A program made the translations under genes and the position numbers. This document shows positions 24,396-32,796 of a stretch of 45,366 nucleotides of DNA, piece after piece. Source of the DNA: DASPTH01 sp046727575 (GTDB taxonomy: Bacteria > Actinomycetota > Acidimicrobiia > IMCC26256 > DASPTH01); the NCBI GenBank assembly GCA_046727575.1, contig JBKPCV010000094.1, forward strand, positions 1 to 45,366, in the 5' to 3' direction. Each line of letters begins with the position of its first letter. Position 1 is the stretch's first letter. The notes under the pieces were generated by a model. It was not told the DNA's origin and ran no database searches. It saw nothing but the letters and a program-made list of their open reading frames with translations.

Positions 24396-25201
24396 GATCT
24401 CACGCTACCCAGCGAGTAGCCGACGTCCCAGAGGCACAGCCCGTGCGGCGGCGCGACGCGGCCCGCCGCGGAGCGTTCGCGCGCTCGAAGGATCCCCATG
24501 ATCTCCCCAGGTCGGATTTTGCCGATCCCGACGTCCACCAGCGTTCCGACGATCGACCGGACCATCTGCCAGCAGAACGCAGCGGCGCGGATGTCGTACA
24601 CGAGCACGCCGTCCTCCTCGACCAGCCACTCCGACGCCAACACCCGCCGCACCGCGGTCGAGCCCTCGGGGCCCTTCCGACAGAAGCTCGAGAAGTCGTG
24701 TTCTCCGAGGAACGGGTCGGCCGCGAGGCGCATGCGGGCGACGTCGAGGCTCTCCGAGACCCACCATGCGTGACGGGCACGGAACGGGTCGGGAGTATCA
24801 CGGTTCACAACGGTGTAGCGATACGCGCGCCAGAGGGCTGAGTGCCGGGCGTCGAACTCGTGGTCGGCCAGTTCGGCACTGCGCACCACGATCTCCGGCG
24901 CGAGCTGCGAGTTCACCGAGCGTTGCACGACGTCGAGGTCGGTGTCGTCTGCGACGTTGCAGCTCACGACTTGATTCCACGCGTGAACTCCGGCATCCGT
25001 GCGTCCCGCGCACGACAGCGCCACCGGCTCGCGGAGCACGCGCGTGAGCGCGGCGGTGAGCTCGCCTTCGACCGTTCGCTCGTCGGGCTGAACAGCAAAG
25101 CCGTGGAAGTCGGTCCCGTCGTAGGCGACCGTGAGCTTGAGCGTCGCCGTCCCACTCGGTGCAACCTGCTCGGTGGGTTCGCCGAGCGGGAGTTGCGTCA
25201 C
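24392..25201 (-). CDS. truA: tRNA pseudouridine(38-40) synthase
   Basis: Isomerises uridines 38-40 in the anticodon arm. It has 269 aa with the catalytic Asp in CAGRTDAGVHAWNQV and the further motifs FDARHSALWRAYRY and FCWQMVRSIVGTLVDVG. It is preceded by about 20 N-terminal residues not needed for the fold. GTG 25201 overlaps the rplQ stop (GTGA). The rplQ-truA order is standard in Gram-positive bacteria. Confidence 0.97.
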   Translation of the reverse strand: MTQLPLGEPTEQVAPSGTATLKLTVAYDGTDFHGFAVQPDERTVEGELTAALTRVLREPVALSCAGRTDAGVHAWNQVVSCNVADDTDLDVVQRSVNSQLAPEIVVRSAELADHEFDARHSALWRAYRYTVVNRDTPDPFRARHAWWVSESLDVARMRLAADPFLGEHDFSSFCRKGPEGSTAVRRVLASEWLVEEDGVLVYDIRAAAFCWQMVRSIVGTLVDVGIGKIRPGEIMGILRARERSAAGRVAPPHGLCLWDVGYSLGSVRS

Positions 25202-25548
25202 ACCAGTTCGATACGCGCCATCGGCGCGTTGTCACCGGGCCGGGGACCCAGCTTCAGGATGCGGAGGTACCCGCCGCTACGGTCGGCATAACGCGGCGCG
25301 ATCTCCGCAAAGAGCTTGTGCGTGACGCGCTGGTCGTGAATACGCGCGATCACCTGGCGCCGCTGGTGCACACCGCCCTGCTTCGCCTTGGTGATGAGGC
25401 GCTCGGCGTACGGGCGGAGTGCCTTCGCGCGCGGCACGGTCGTGACGATGTGCCCGGCCTCGAACAAGTGCGCGGCCAGGTTGGCCATGATCAAGCGCTG
25501 GTGCGCAGGGTCGCGCCCGAAGCGCGGACCCTTCTTCGGCGCCGGCAT
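25198..25548 (-). CDS. rplQ: 50S ribosomal protein bL17
   Basis: 116 aa, near the peptide exit tunnel. Starts MPAPKKGPRFGRDPAHQRLIMANLAAHLFEAGHIVTT, the conserved core. It ends without the long tail seen in some actinobacteria. ATG 25548 lies 5 bases behind rpoA. Confidence 0.98.
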   Translation of the reverse strand: MPAPKKGPRFGRDPAHQRLIMANLAAHLFEAGHIVTTVPRAKALRPYAERLITKAKQGGVHQRRQVIARIHDQRVTHKLFAEIAPRYADRSGGYLRILKLGPRPGDNAPMARIELV

Positions 25549-25553
25549 CGCTC

Positions 25554-26486
25554 CTACTCCTTGACCCGCAACGACAGGCCGCGCTCGTCGAGCTTCTGAA
25601 TAACTTCCTCGAGCGACTTCGAACCGAAGTTCGTGATCGCGAGGAGGTCGTCTTCGGTCTTCTGCACGAGCTGACCGATGGTGTCGACGCGCGCACGCTT
25701 GAGACAGTTGCGCGGCCGCTCCGACAGCTCGAGTTCCTCGATCGGCAGGTCTAGGTCAGGCGACACCGTCGACGGCGCGACCTCGCCGAGCTCCAGCCCC
25801 CGCGGTTCCTCCGTGAGGTCGGCCACGAGAGCAACAAGGTTGCGCAACGTGTCGCCGGCGGACGCCAGGGCGTCACGGGGGGAGATCGACCCGTCGGTCT
25901 CGATCTCGAGCGTCAGCTTGTCGTAGTTCGTCGCCTGCTCCACTCGGGTGGGCTCCACGGAGAACGCGACGCGCCGGACCGGCGAGAAGATCGCGTCCAC
26001 GGGAATCAGCCCGATCGTGGAGGTGCGCTTGTTGCGCTCCGCCGACAGGTAGCCGCGACCCTGCTCGACCGTGAGGTCGACGGCGAGGCGGCCCTTGGCG
26101 TTGACCGTCGCGAGGTGGAGCTCGGGGTTCAGCACCTCGACGTCGGCAGTCACCTGGATGTCACCGGCGGTCACATCACCGGGACCGCGCGCGTCGAGGC
26201 GCAGCGTGACTGGCTCCTCCGACGAGCAGCGCAGCACGAGGTCCTTGATGTTGAGGATCAGGTCGGTGACGTCCTCTTTCACCCCGGGGATCACGTCGAA
26301 CTCGTGCAGCGCTTCGTCGAAGCGCACCTGCGTCACGGCCGCGCCCGGGATCGACGACAGGAGCGTGCGGCGGAGGCTGTTGCCGAGCGTGTGGCCGAAG
26401 CCCGGCTCGAGCGGTCCGATCGTGAACTGCTGGAGATTGCCTTCGGGCTCGGCGGCCTCGACTTGCGGACGTTGGATGATGAGCAT
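25554..26486 (-). CDS. rpoA: DNA-directed RNA polymerase alpha subunit
   Basis: 310 aa. The N-terminal assembly domain (about 1-225) has FGHTLGNSLRRTLLSSIPGAAV, VKEDVTDLILNIK and TIGLIPVDAIFSPVRRV. A short linker leads to the C-terminal domain with the helix-hairpin-helix ELSERPRNCLKRARVDTIGQL and NFGSKSLEEVIQKL, which contacts UP elements and activators. ATG 26486. Located between rpsD and rplQ, as in the alpha operon. Confidence 0.98.
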   Translation of the reverse strand: MLIIQRPQVEAAEPEGNLQQFTIGPLEPGFGHTLGNSLRRTLLSSIPGAAVTQVRFDEALHEFDVIPGVKEDVTDLILNIKDLVLRCSSEEPVTLRLDARGPGDVTAGDIQVTADVEVLNPELHLATVNAKGRLAVDLTVEQGRGYLSAERNKRTSTIGLIPVDAIFSPVRRVAFSVEPTRVEQATNYDKLTLEIETDGSISPRDALASAGDTLRNLVALVADLTEEPRGLELGEVAPSTVSPDLDLPIEELELSERPRNCLKRARVDTIGQLVQKTEDDLLAITNFGSKSLEEVIQKLDERGLSLRVKE

Positions 26487-26534
26487 GGTGGATCGCCTTC
26501 TGATCTGGCCGCCGGGTCGCGACCGTGGGGGGAG

Positions 26535-27158
26535 TTACTTGGAGTAGAGCTCGACGATGAGCTGCTCGCGCACGGGCACGTCGATCTGCTCGCGCAGCGG
26601 CAGGTCGCGGACAGTGGCCTTGAAGTTCGAGGGCTCGACGTCGAGCCACCCGGGCACCGCACGATCGAGCGTGTCGAGGTTGTGGCGCAGCACGATCATC
26701 TTCTGGGCCTTGGGCGCGATCTCGACGACGTCGCCCTTGCTGAGCTCGTACGAGGGGATAGTCACGCGCTTGCCGTTCACGAGCAGATGGCCGTGGCGCA
26801 CGAGTTGGCGCGCCTGATTGCGGCTGGCGGCGAAACCGGCGCGGAACACGGTGTTGTCGAGGCGCAACTCGAGCTTGCGGAGCAGCGTCTCGCCGGTGAT
26901 GCCCTTCTCCGTCGCCGCCTCTCGGTACGTGTTGCTGAACTGCTTCTCGAGCACGCCGTAGATGCGGCGCGCCTTCTGCTTCTCGCGCAGCTGGAGCAGG
27001 TACTCACTGTCACGGATGCGCCCGCGCCCATGCTGGCCCGGGGGGTAGGGCTTGCGTTCGACCGGGCAGCGCATCGTGTCGCACTTCGGACCCTTCAAGA
27101 AGAGCTTCATCCGCTCGCGCCGGCAGAGCTTGCAAACCGGACCGGTGTAGCGCGCCAT
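26535..27158 (-). CDS. rpsD: 30S ribosomal protein uS4 (zinc-binding form)
   Basis: 207 aa; primary 16S rRNA-binding protein and assembly initiator. Four cysteines (C9, C12, C26, C31) form the zinc site of the C+ type. The S4 RNA-binding domain is around LELRLDNTVFRAGFAASRNQARQLVRHGHLLVNG. The start is ATG 27158, directly behind the rpsK stop. Confidence 0.98.
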   Translation of the reverse strand: MARYTGPVCKLCRRERMKLFLKGPKCDTMRCPVERKPYPPGQHGRGRIRDSEYLLQLREKQKARRIYGVLEKQFSNTYREAATEKGITGETLLRKLELRLDNTVFRAGFAASRNQARQLVRHGHLLVNGKRVTIPSYELSKGDVVEIAPKAQKMIVLRHNLDTLDRAVPGWLDVEPSNFKATVRDLPLREQIDVPVREQLIVELYSK

Positions 27159-27159
27159 C

Positions 27160-27558
27160 TCAGACCCTCCGCCGCTTCGGAGGCCGGCAACCGTTGTGCG
27201 GGATGGGCGTCACGTCTTTGATGCCCACCACCTCGATACCGGTGTTCTGGATGGTGCGAATGGCCGTCTCGCGGCCCGAGCCCGGACCCTTGACGACGAC
27301 GTCGACCCGCCGCATTCCGTGCTCCATCGCGCGGCGTGCCGCAGTCTCTGCCGCCAGCTGGGCGGCGAACGGCGTGGACTTGCGCGAGCCCTTGAACCCC
27401 ACGTTCCCGGCGGACGCCCAGGCGATCGTGTTGCCCTGCTGATCGGTGAACGTGATGATCGTGTTGTTGAACGACGACTTGATGTGCGCGGTGCCGTAGG
27501 CGACGTTCTTGCGTTCTCGTCGCTTCGGACGTCGGCCACCTGCAGCGGGCTTCGCCAT
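27160..27558 (-). CDS. rpsK: 30S ribosomal protein uS11
   Basis: 132 aa; platform protein of the 30S subunit. Contains AHIKSSFNNTIITFTDQQGN and the conserved basic end PHNGCRPPKRRRV. The start is ATG 27558. The 195-base gap to rpsM upstream is unusually long for this operon and holds a tandem repeat. Confidence 0.98.
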   Translation of the reverse strand: MAKPAAGGRRPKRRERKNVAYGTAHIKSSFNNTIITFTDQQGNTIAWASAGNVGFKGSRKSTPFAAQLAAETAARRAMEHGMRRVDVVVKGPGSGRETAIRTIQNTGIEVVGIKDVTPIPHNGCRPPKRRRV

Positions 27559-27564
27559 CTCTAT

Positions 27565-27703
27565 TGCTCCGCTTCCACTGCGCTACTTCCGCTCACTTCG
27601 TTCACTCCATCCGCTCCGTTCGCTACGCGTGCTCCGCTTCCACTGCGCTACTTCCGCTCACTTCGTTCACTCCATCCGCTCCGTTCGCTACGCGTGCTCC
27701 GCT
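27565..27703. repeat. 65-bp tandem repeat between rpsM and rpsK
   Basis: Two head-to-tail copies (27565-27629 and 27630-27694), identical by eye, followed by the first 9 bases of a third. The unit is pyrimidine-rich on the plus strand, built from words such as CTCCGCTTCC, CACTTCGTTC and CCGCTCCGTTCGC. The period is not a multiple of three and no reading frame is served. The remaining gap (27704-27753) shows nothing further. Confidence 0.92.
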
Positions 27704-27753
27704 CACCTGACGGTTCGCTCCGCCAGCTCGTGCGGACACAATGCGAGCCTCTC

Positions 27754-28131
27754 TTACTTCCTTGCGCGCTTCTTGCCGGCGACGGTCTTCTTCGGCCCCT
27801 TGCGGGTGCGCGCATTTGTGCGTGTGCGCTGGCCGTGCACCGGGAGCCCGCGCCGGTGGCGGATGCCCTCGTAACTGCCGATCTCGACCTTGCGCTTGAT
27901 GTTGGCGGCGATCTCGCGGCGCAGGTCACCTTCGACCTTCAGGTTGGAGTCGACGTACGTGCGGAGCTGGGCAACCTCTTCGTCAGTGAGGTCACGCACG
28001 CGGGTGTCGCGCGAGATGTTCACACTGTCGCAAACCTGCTGCGACGTCGTACGGCCGACGCCGAAGATGTAGGTGAGTGAGACCTCCAAGCGCTTCTCCC
28101 GCGGGATGTCGACACCGGCGATTCGAGCCAC
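27754..28131 (-). CDS. rpsM: 30S ribosomal protein uS13
   Basis: 125 aa; head protein contacting tRNA and the intersubunit bridge. Starts MARIAGVDIPREKRLEVSLTYIFGVGRT; the conserved HRRGLPVHGQRTRTNARTRKG and a Lys/Arg-rich end are present. ATG 28131, 13 bases behind rpmJ. Confidence 0.98.
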   Translation of the reverse strand: MARIAGVDIPREKRLEVSLTYIFGVGRTTSQQVCDSVNISRDTRVRDLTDEEVAQLRTYVDSNLKVEGDLRREIAANIKRKVEIGSYEGIRHRRGLPVHGQRTRTNARTRKGPKKTVAGKKRARK

Positions 28132-28144
28132 CGCTACCCCCTCG

Positions 28145-28258
28145 TCAACCCTGGCGCTGCTTGTGGCGCGGGTTCTGACAGATCACGCGCACGACCCCGT
28201 GCCGGCGAATGACCTTGCACTTCTCACACATTCTCTTGACGGAAGGCCGGACCTTCAT
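28145..28258 (-). CDS. rpmJ: 50S ribosomal protein bL36 (zinc-binding form)
   Basis: 37 aa, MKVRPSVKRMCEKCKVIRR onward, with C11, C14, C27 and H32 as zinc ligands. The start is ATG 28258, seven bases after the infA stop. It is embedded in a long spurious open frame that has no other support. Confidence 0.97.
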   Translation of the reverse strand: MKVRPSVKRMCEKCKVIRRHGVVRVICQNPRHKQRQG

Positions 28259-28265
28259 CTGCGTC

Positions 28266-28499
28266 TCACTTGTAGCGGTAGGTGATACGGCCTCGGCTGA
28301 GGTCGTATGGAGTGAGCTCGACCTGGACCCGGTCACCCGGGAGGATCCGGATGTAGTGCATCCGCATCTTCCCGGAGATGTGCGCGAGCACCTTGTGTCC
28401 GTTTTCGAGCTCGACACGGAACATGGCGTTCGGCAACGGCTCGACCACCGTGCCCTCGACCAGGATCGTGTCGTCCTTGGGTTTGGCGATCGTCGCCAC
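28266..28499 (-). CDS. infA: Translation initiation factor IF-1
   Basis: 77 aa OB-fold protein that binds the ribosomal A site during initiation. The typical core is EGTVVEPLPNAMFRVELENGHKVLAHISGKMRMHYIRILPGD ... SRGRITYRYK. The start is GTG 28499. A promoter-like sequence lies about 55 bases upstream, so infA probably heads the infA-rpmJ-rpsM-rpsK-rpsD-rpoA-rplQ transcript. Confidence 0.98.
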   Translation of the reverse strand: MATIAKPKDDTILVEGTVVEPLPNAMFRVELENGHKVLAHISGKMRMHYIRILPGDRVQVELTPYDLSRGRITYRYK

Positions 28500-28554
28500 C
28501 TACTCAGATCTGGCGCGCCGAACCAGCGCGCAAACTCACGGGAGCCGACCGAAA

Positions 28555-28584
28555 AGTCTACTCGACCGCCCTCCCCACCAGCAA
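28555..28584 (-). promoter_or_regulatory. Candidate infA promoter
   Basis: On the minus strand TTGCTG (28584-28579), 18 bases, TAGACT (28560-28555), about 55 bases upstream of the infA GTG. Both hexamers are good matches to a housekeeping promoter. It lies in the 250-base gap between map and infA. Confidence 0.55.
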
Positions 28585-28682
28585 TCGGCCGATTCCGGAC
28601 ACACCGGTCACCCGCCAGGCCGCCGCTCGATGGTCGATCGCGCGTCATTTCGCACGCCTCGCGTGCCAAATCACGCGCGTTT

Positions 28683-28730
28683 GCTCGCTCGCTGCGGAGC
28701 GGGATACCCGCCCCGCGGCCGCTCGCTCGC
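28683..28730. repeat. GGGATACCC hairpin element, copy A (infA-map gap)
   Basis: GCTCGCTCGCT, then a hairpin GCGGG-ATA-CCCGC at 28699-28711, then CGCTCGCTCGC. It belongs to a family with copies at 35667, 39712, 39781, 41346 and (diverged) 41785. The rest of the 28500-28749 gap holds the infA promoter and no gene. Confidence 0.8.
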
Positions 28731-28749
28731 GCGGTGTTGACGCCGCCCA

Positions 28750-29502
28750 TCACCAGGGCAGCGTCAACACCTCGGGCCCGTGCTCGGTGACGGCGATGGT
28801 GTGCTCGAAGTGCGCCGAGCGGCTGCCGTCCTGGGTGACCACGGTCCAGCCGTCGTCGAGCAACTCGGTGCCGGGCCCACCAGCGTTGACCATGGGCTCG
28901 ATCGCGAGCACGTGTCCCACCTTCAGCCGCATCCCGCGTCCGGGCGGTCCGTAGTTCGGAACCTGCGGGTCCTCGTGCATGGCCGTGCCGATCCCGTGCC
29001 CGACGTATTCCCGCACGACCGAGAAGCCGGCCGGCTCCGCCCGGCCCTCGACCGCGGCTCCGACGTCGCCGAGCTGGTTCCCCTCGACCACCTGCTCGAT
29101 CGCCGCCTCGAGTGAACCACGCGTGACCTGGATCAGCCGCTTCGACTCGTCGTCGACTTCGCCGACCGGGATCGTCACGGCGGCATCGGCGTGCCAGCCC
29201 TCGATGATCGCCCCGCAGTCGATCGAGAGGATGTCGCCCTCCTCCAGCACGACGGAGTCGCTCGGTATGCCGTGGACGATCACATCATTGGGCGACGTGC
29301 ACACGACCGCCGGAAAGCCGTGGTACCCGAGGAAGTTGGAGCGCGCGCCTCGGCGATCGATCACCTCGCGGGCCACGCGATCGATGTCGAGAGTGGTGGC
29401 ACCGGGTTTGGCCGCGCGGATACACACTTCGTGCATCTCGGCGACCACCCTGCCCGCGCGCCGCATCAGCGCGATCTGCTCGCGGCTCTTGCGGGTGATC
29501 AC
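28750..29502 (-). CDS. map: Methionine aminopeptidase, type I
   Basis: Removes the initiator Met from nascent proteins. It has 250 aa of pita-bread fold with the five metal ligands in order: Asp in SIDCGAIIEGWHADAAV (two), His in GHGIGTAMHEDP, Glu in IEPMV, Glu in AHFEHTIAV. There is no N-terminal zinc-finger extension. GTG 29502 overlaps the adk stop (GTGA), the normal secY-adk-map order. Confidence 0.97.
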   Translation of the reverse strand: MITRKSREQIALMRRAGRVVAEMHEVCIRAAKPGATTLDIDRVAREVIDRRGARSNFLGYHGFPAVVCTSPNDVIVHGIPSDSVVLEEGDILSIDCGAIIEGWHADAAVTIPVGEVDDESKRLIQVTRGSLEAAIEQVVEGNQLGDVGAAVEGRAEPAGFSVVREYVGHGIGTAMHEDPQVPNYGPPGRGMRLKVGHVLAIEPMVNAGGPGTELLDDGWTVVTQDGSRSAHFEHTIAVTEHGPEVLTLPW

Positions 29503-30173
29503 GGGGACGGTGGATCGATGCGCTGGTCGATCTCCTTGACCAGGCGCTCGAACACGTCCTCTCCCTCGCCCACCGCGTCGACGACTGCCAGCTTCCCGAG
29601 CTCCTCGTAGAAGTCGATGATGGGCCTCGTCTCGACCTCGTAGAGCTCGAGGCGCCGTTGGACCGCTTCCTCGGTGTCGTCGTCGCGCTGGACGACCTTG
29701 CCGCCACAGACGTCACACGTCCAGTTGTCCTTGGGGGGCATGTTGACGTGGTACGTGGTGCCACAGTTCTCGCACACCCGACGCCCGGCGATCCGGTCGA
29801 GCACGATCTCGGTGGGGACTTCGAGGACGAGCACGACGTCGAGCGGGTGATCCGTACCCAGGACCTTGTGCAGCTCTTCTGCCTGGGGCAGCGTTCGCGG
29901 GAAGCCGTCGAGGATGAAGCCGCGGTCGAGGAACTCGCCGGTGAAGCGCTCGTCGACGACCTTGATGACGGTGTCGTCGGGCACGAGCTCGCCCGCATCC
30001 ATGTAGCGCTTGGCCTCCAGACCAGCCGTGGTGCCCTCAGCGGCCGCGGCGCGGAAGAGATCGCCAGTGGAAAGGTGCTCGACTCCGTAGTGTTCGGAGA
30101 GGAGCGCGGCTTGCGTGCCCTTGCCGGCTCCTTGCTTGCCGAGCAGGACGAGGCGGGGGCCCTGCGTTCTCAT
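29499..30173 (-). CDS. adk: Adenylate kinase (long form with zinc LID)
   Basis: Interconverts ATP + AMP and 2 ADP. It has 224 aa with P-loop GKQGAGKGTQ, AMP-binding STGDLFRAA and DGFPRTLPQAEEL. The LID carries four cysteines (CENC and CDVC, 17 residues apart), indicating a structural zinc ion. Short-form enzymes of many actinobacteria lack this. ATG 30173 follows the secY stop by 4 bases. Confidence 0.97.
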   Translation of the reverse strand: MRTQGPRLVLLGKQGAGKGTQAALLSEHYGVEHLSTGDLFRAAAAEGTTAGLEAKRYMDAGELVPDDTVIKVVDERFTGEFLDRGFILDGFPRTLPQAEELHKVLGTDHPLDVVLVLEVPTEIVLDRIAGRRVCENCGTTYHVNMPPKDNWTCDVCGGKVVQRDDDTEEAVQRRLELYEVETRPIIDFYEELGKLAVVDAVGEGEDVFERLVKEIDQRIDPPSP

Positions 30174-30177
30174 GACG

Positions 30178-31485
30178 TCAGGCCAGGAATCCTTCGTAGT
30201 TGCGCATCATGAGCTGGCTGTCGATCTGTTTCATCGTCTCCAGCGCGACGCCGACGGTGATCAGCAGTGCCGTGCCACCGAAGGGGAACTGTCGGATGTC
30301 CCAGAGCGCGAAGACGAGCAGTGGCGCGACGGCGATCGTCGCGAGGAAGAGCGAACCCGGGAGGGTGATGCGGTTGAGCACCTTCGCGAGGTAACGCTCC
30401 GTTTGCGGTCCCGGCCTGATCCCCGGAATGAAGCCGCCTTGCTTGCGGATGATGTCGGCCTGTTGCTGTGGGTTGAACGCAATGGCCGTGTAGAAGTACG
30501 CGAAGAAGATGATCAGGAGCGTGTAGAAGGTGATGTACCACCACCCGTGATTGTTCACGAGGTTGTCGTTGATCCACTGCTGCACCCCGATGGCGTTGTT
30601 GCCGAGAGCCGACGCGATCAGCGCTGGGAAAGCAAGGATCGAACTCGCGAAGATCACCGGGATCACGCCCGACTGGTTCACCTTTAGCGGGATGTACGTG
30701 CTCTGACCGCCGTACATGCGGCGGCCGACCACGCGTTTGGCGAATTGGACGGGTATGCGGCGCTGGCCGGATTCGACGAACACGATGCCGACGATCATGG
30801 CGATGCCAATGGCGATGATCGTGAAGAACTGCGCCTTGCTGCCCTCGGTGTAGATGGCCGAACCCTGCGCAGGAAGACGCGAAACGACCGACGCGAAGAT
30901 CAGGATAGACATGCCGTTCCCGATCCCTCGTTGGGTGATCAGCTCGCCGAGCCACATCACGACGGCGGTGCCGGCGGTCCAGGTGAGGACGATCAACGCG
31001 GCTCGCGGCGCGTCGAAGTTCGGGATCATGTCGGTGCCCTGGAACCCGGCGAAACCGAGCAGGCCACCTTTGCCCTGGTGCAGCGCGAAGACGAAGCCCG
31101 TGGACTGGATGAGCGCGAGACCGATGGTCACATAGCGCGTCCACTGTGTGATCTTCTTCTGCCCGACCTGGCCCTCCTGCTGCCACTGCTCGAGCTTGGG
31201 GATCACGACCTGGAGCAACTGCATGATGATCGACGCCGTGATGTACGGCATGATCCCGAGGAAGAAGATGGCGACGTTTGTGATCGCGCCGCCGGAGAAC
31301 AGGTCGAGGAAGCCTACGACGCCGCTGTTGTTCGCCTGGTCCTGGAGATCCTTGATCGCGTTGAAGTTGACGTACGGAACCGGTAGGTGAGCGCCGACGC
31401 GATAGATCGCGATGATGAAGATCGTGAACAGGATCTTGTTGCGCAGGTCGGGCACCCGGAACATGTTCCGCAGCCGGGACAACAT
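30178..31485 (-). CDS. secY: Protein translocase subunit SecY
   Basis: 435 aa, ten-helix channel of the Sec translocon. Starts with the cytoplasmic MLSRLRNMFRVPDLRNKILFT; plug and pore helix around ITNVAIFFLGIMPYITASIIMQLLQ; C-terminal ribosome-binding loops near ADIIRKQGGFIPGIRPG. It lies after rplO as in the spc operon; the 60-base gap to rplO shows no clear element. Confidence 0.98.
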   Translation of the reverse strand: MLSRLRNMFRVPDLRNKILFTIFIIAIYRVGAHLPVPYVNFNAIKDLQDQANNSGVVGFLDLFSGGAITNVAIFFLGIMPYITASIIMQLLQVVIPKLEQWQQEGQVGQKKITQWTRYVTIGLALIQSTGFVFALHQGKGGLLGFAGFQGTDMIPNFDAPRAALIVLTWTAGTAVVMWLGELITQRGIGNGMSILIFASVVSRLPAQGSAIYTEGSKAQFFTIIAIGIAMIVGIVFVESGQRRIPVQFAKRVVGRRMYGGQSTYIPLKVNQSGVIPVIFASSILAFPALIASALGNNAIGVQQWINDNLVNNHGWWYITFYTLLIIFFAYFYTAIAFNPQQQADIIRKQGGFIPGIRPGPQTERYLAKVLNRITLPGSLFLATIAVAPLLVFALWDIRQFPFGGTALLITVGVALETMKQIDSQLMMRNYEGFLA

Positions 31486-31545
31486 TGCGGCGCTCGACCT
31501 CCTCTCTCTCCGAAAGGCGCTGTCCGAAACCGGGGGTACCGCAGC

Positions 31546-32037
31546 TTACCGGTTGCTCAAAGCGTTGCCCTGAGCGGGCGGGCGACGCTCACCCCAAGGC
31601 GCCGGAATCGTCTCGACCCGTCCCCCCGCGGCCTCGATGGCCCGGATTGCGCCACGCGAGAAGGCGTGAGCGCGGACGGTCAGCGCGCGCGACAGCTCAC
31701 CGCGGCCGAGGATCTTGACCAACCCGCGCTTCGCGACGACGCCGCGCGCGCGGAGCACCCCGGGGTCGATGTCGTTGCCGGCGTCGAGGCTCTCGAGCGT
31801 ATCGAGATTGACAACGACGTACTCGACGCGGAATGGGTTCCGGAAACCCTTGGCCTTCGGGGTCCGCCGGTGTAGCGGCGTCTGCCCACCTTCGAACCGC
31901 GGCGACACGTTGTCGCGCGCGCCCGTGCCCTTGGTACCGCGGCCAGCGGTCTTGCCGCCCTTGCCCGCGATCCCGCGTCCGACCCGGCGTGGAGCGGTCT
32001 TCGAGCCTGGCGGCGGTTTCAGGTCGTGGATCTTCAT
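31546..32037 (-). CDS. rplO: 50S ribosomal protein uL15
   Basis: 163 aa. The glycine- and arginine-rich N-terminal arm contains GRGIAGKGGKTAGRGTKG, followed by FEGGQTPLHRRTPKAKGF. The C-terminal globular part ends about residue 145; the remaining residues form a short unstructured tail. ATG 32037 overlaps the rpmD stop (ATGA). Confidence 0.98.
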   Translation of the reverse strand: MKIHDLKPPPGSKTAPRRVGRGIAGKGGKTAGRGTKGTGARDNVSPRFEGGQTPLHRRTPKAKGFRNPFRVEYVVVNLDTLESLDAGNDIDPGVLRARGVVAKRGLVKILGRGELSRALTVRAHAFSRGAIRAIEAAGGRVETIPAPWGERRPPAQGNALSNR

Positions 32038-32219
32038 CAGGGAACCTCAACGACGTCGACGAGATGGGGAACGCGGGCGATCATCCCGCGCACTTCCGGC
32101 TTGTCCGGATGCTCGACGCAGTGGTTGATCCGCTTGAGGCCGAGGGCGCGTAGCGTGCCGCGCTGCTTCGGCTTGGCACCGATGGCCGAGCGGACCTGCG
32201 TGATCCGGAGGGATGGCAT
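32037..32219 (-). CDS. rpmD: 50S ribosomal protein uL30
   Basis: 60 aa, the normal length of the bacterial protein: LRITQVRSAIGAKPKQRGTLRALGLKRINHCVEHPD. It follows rpsE and overlaps rplO by four bases. Confidence 0.97.
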   Translation of the reverse strand: MPSLRITQVRSAIGAKPKQRGTLRALGLKRINHCVEHPDKPEVRGMIARVPHLVDVVEVP

Positions 32220-32221
32220 GA

Positions 32222-32770
32222 TCAGGCCACCTCGGTGATCTCGGGCTTCCGAGCATTGCGCTCCCGGTAGGCGCGCAGCATGCCTGCGGTGCTCACCTCT
32301 TCGGGAGACTTTCCCCGCAGGGCGGCGACCTCATCCGGACGCCGAAGCTCGCGCAAGCCGTTGATCGTGGCGCGCGAGACGTTGATCGCATTCGACGATC
32401 CGAGCGACTTGGCGAGCACGTCTTGGACCCCCGCCGATTCGAGGATGGCGCGGGCGGCGCCGCCCGCGATGACACCCGTGCCAGGCGCGGCCGGCTTCAG
32501 CAGAACCCTCGCGGCGTCGTGCTCGCCGATCACCTGATGCGTGATCGTGTCGCCCGCGAGCGGGACCGCGAAGAGGTTCTTCCGCGCCTCCTCCATGCCC
32601 TTCTGGATCGCGGCGGGGACCTCCTTGGCCTTGCCGTAGCCCAGACCGACGTTGCCCACGCCGTCCCCCACGACGACGAGCGCGGTGAACGAGAACCGAC
32701 GTCCGCCTTTGACCACCTTCGCGACACGGTTGATCGCGATCACGCGCTCTTCGAGTTGCCCGTCGGCCAT
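32222..32770 (-). CDS. rpsE: 30S ribosomal protein uS5
   Basis: 182 aa; helps form the mRNA entry channel and decoding accuracy. The N-terminal double-stranded-RNA-binding fold has RVAKVVKGGRRFSFTALVVVGD; the second half has KPAAPGTGVIAGGAARAILESAGVQDVLAKSLGS. The start is ATG 32770. The 26-base gap to rplR shows nothing unusual. Confidence 0.98.
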   Translation of the reverse strand: MADGQLEERVIAINRVAKVVKGGRRFSFTALVVVGDGVGNVGLGYGKAKEVPAAIQKGMEEARKNLFAVPLAGDTITHQVIGEHDAARVLLKPAAPGTGVIAGGAARAILESAGVQDVLAKSLGSSNAINVSRATINGLRELRRPDEVAALRGKSPEEVSTAGMLRAYRERNARKPEITEVA

Positions 32771-32796
32771 TGCCGCCTCTCCTCTACCTCTCGCCC

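Noticed and set aside
27565..27703. CRISPR array
   Set aside because: The units are contiguous 65-bp copies without spacers and there are no cas genes.
28259..28753. Protein of about 200 residues ending in bL36
   Set aside because: Only the last 37 residues are a real protein; the rest overlaps infA in another frame and the map-infA gap.
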